NCBI RefSeq assembly: GCF_963678635.1
Contig: NC_087066.1
Span: 15,299,949-15,363,948 of the forward strand
Length of the DNA stretch: 64,000 nt
Direction of reading: 5' to 3'
DNA from: Symsagittifera roscoffensis
Taxonomy: Eukaryota > Xenacoelomorpha > Acoela > Convolutidae
The notes beneath the pieces were generated by a model that was not told the origin of the DNA, made no database searches, and saw nothing but the letters and a program-made list of their open reading frames with translations. Below, one piece after another: positions 63,732 to 64,000 of the stretch. The position numbers and the translations under genes were made by a program. Position 1 is the stretch's first letter. Every line of letters begins with the position of its first letter.

Positions 63732-64000
63732 ACCGCACTCCATTTGCAAAGTAATCTTTAAACAGAGGTTTTTTTCGTTGTCGGTAATTGCCTTCTGTTC
63801 TGTGTCAATAAATTACATTTTTGCAGGACGTTTTTTGTTCCGACTTTCGATACGAAAGTAACGGAATATTTGTGCTCGGGGTGGGTTTTTTTTCTTTAGA
63901 CAAATTTCGTCTTTTTAACTAGCCAATTTTGACGGAATTTTTTAATATCATTTGAAAGCTATTGTTGTCCTGGGCTTAAATTTGAAAAGATATTTCACCT
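63732..64000. other. unannotated right edge
   Basis: About 270 bp of T-rich sequence with no recognisable feature. Confidence 0.5.

Overview
The window is eukaryotic, AT-rich invertebrate DNA. It is most likely from a nematode, although that is inferred. Two host genes are recognisable on the minus strand: the 26S proteasome subunit RPN5/PSMD12 (two coding exons, 12263-12956 and 7607-8292, split by a 4-kb intron) and, 485 bp downstream, the ribosome biogenesis factor RPF2 (6168-7121). Both start codons sit directly behind a TTTTCAG splice acceptor, the nematode consensus and a typical spliced-leader site. The close co-oriented pair could be an operon.

The centre (14072-51106) is two nested LTR retrotransposons, both in minus orientation. 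The outer element B (14072-51106, about 13.0 kb once A is removed) has LTRs at 14072-14546 plus 38584-38993 and at 50233-51106. Its left LTR is split by the inner element A (14547-38583, 24.0 kb), whose two 920-bp LTRs differ at only about seven positions. A is a giant Ty3/Gypsy-type element. Reading leftwards it has a 2.4-kb leader, small upstream ORFs, a Gag-PR-RT-RNase H ORF, an in-frame integrase ORF, an in-frame macro-domain-like ORF, and then a roughly 3,000-codon accessory polyprotein region (16284-25210) with an SGNH-hydrolase-like domain and large parts I do not recognise. The accessory region is broken by two frameshifts and two stops.

Element B has no gag, protease, RT or integrase. 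It carries only a decayed homologue of the accessory polyprotein (39432-47432), behind a leader full of tandem repeats. A and B have different LTRs but the same candidate primer-binding site and the same polypurine-tract core. This suggests a helper/dependent pair in which the accessory polyprotein, not gag-pol, is the cargo kept by the dependent element. That is the most unusual system in the window.

The flanks of B (13300-14071 and 51107-61690) are a graveyard of one family of non-LTR-type reverse transcriptase elements with a C-terminal zinc motif and an RPDG...WDVT endonuclease-like segment. It includes a head-to-tail duplication (55519-57605 and 57608-61184). Further right are a second, CR1/Jockey-like LINE RT fragment (62640-63330) and a 201-bp terminal-inverted-repeat element (63531-63731). 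The left 6 kb is AT-rich non-coding DNA with short repeats. The PSMD12 intron holds a satellite of about 165 bp period.
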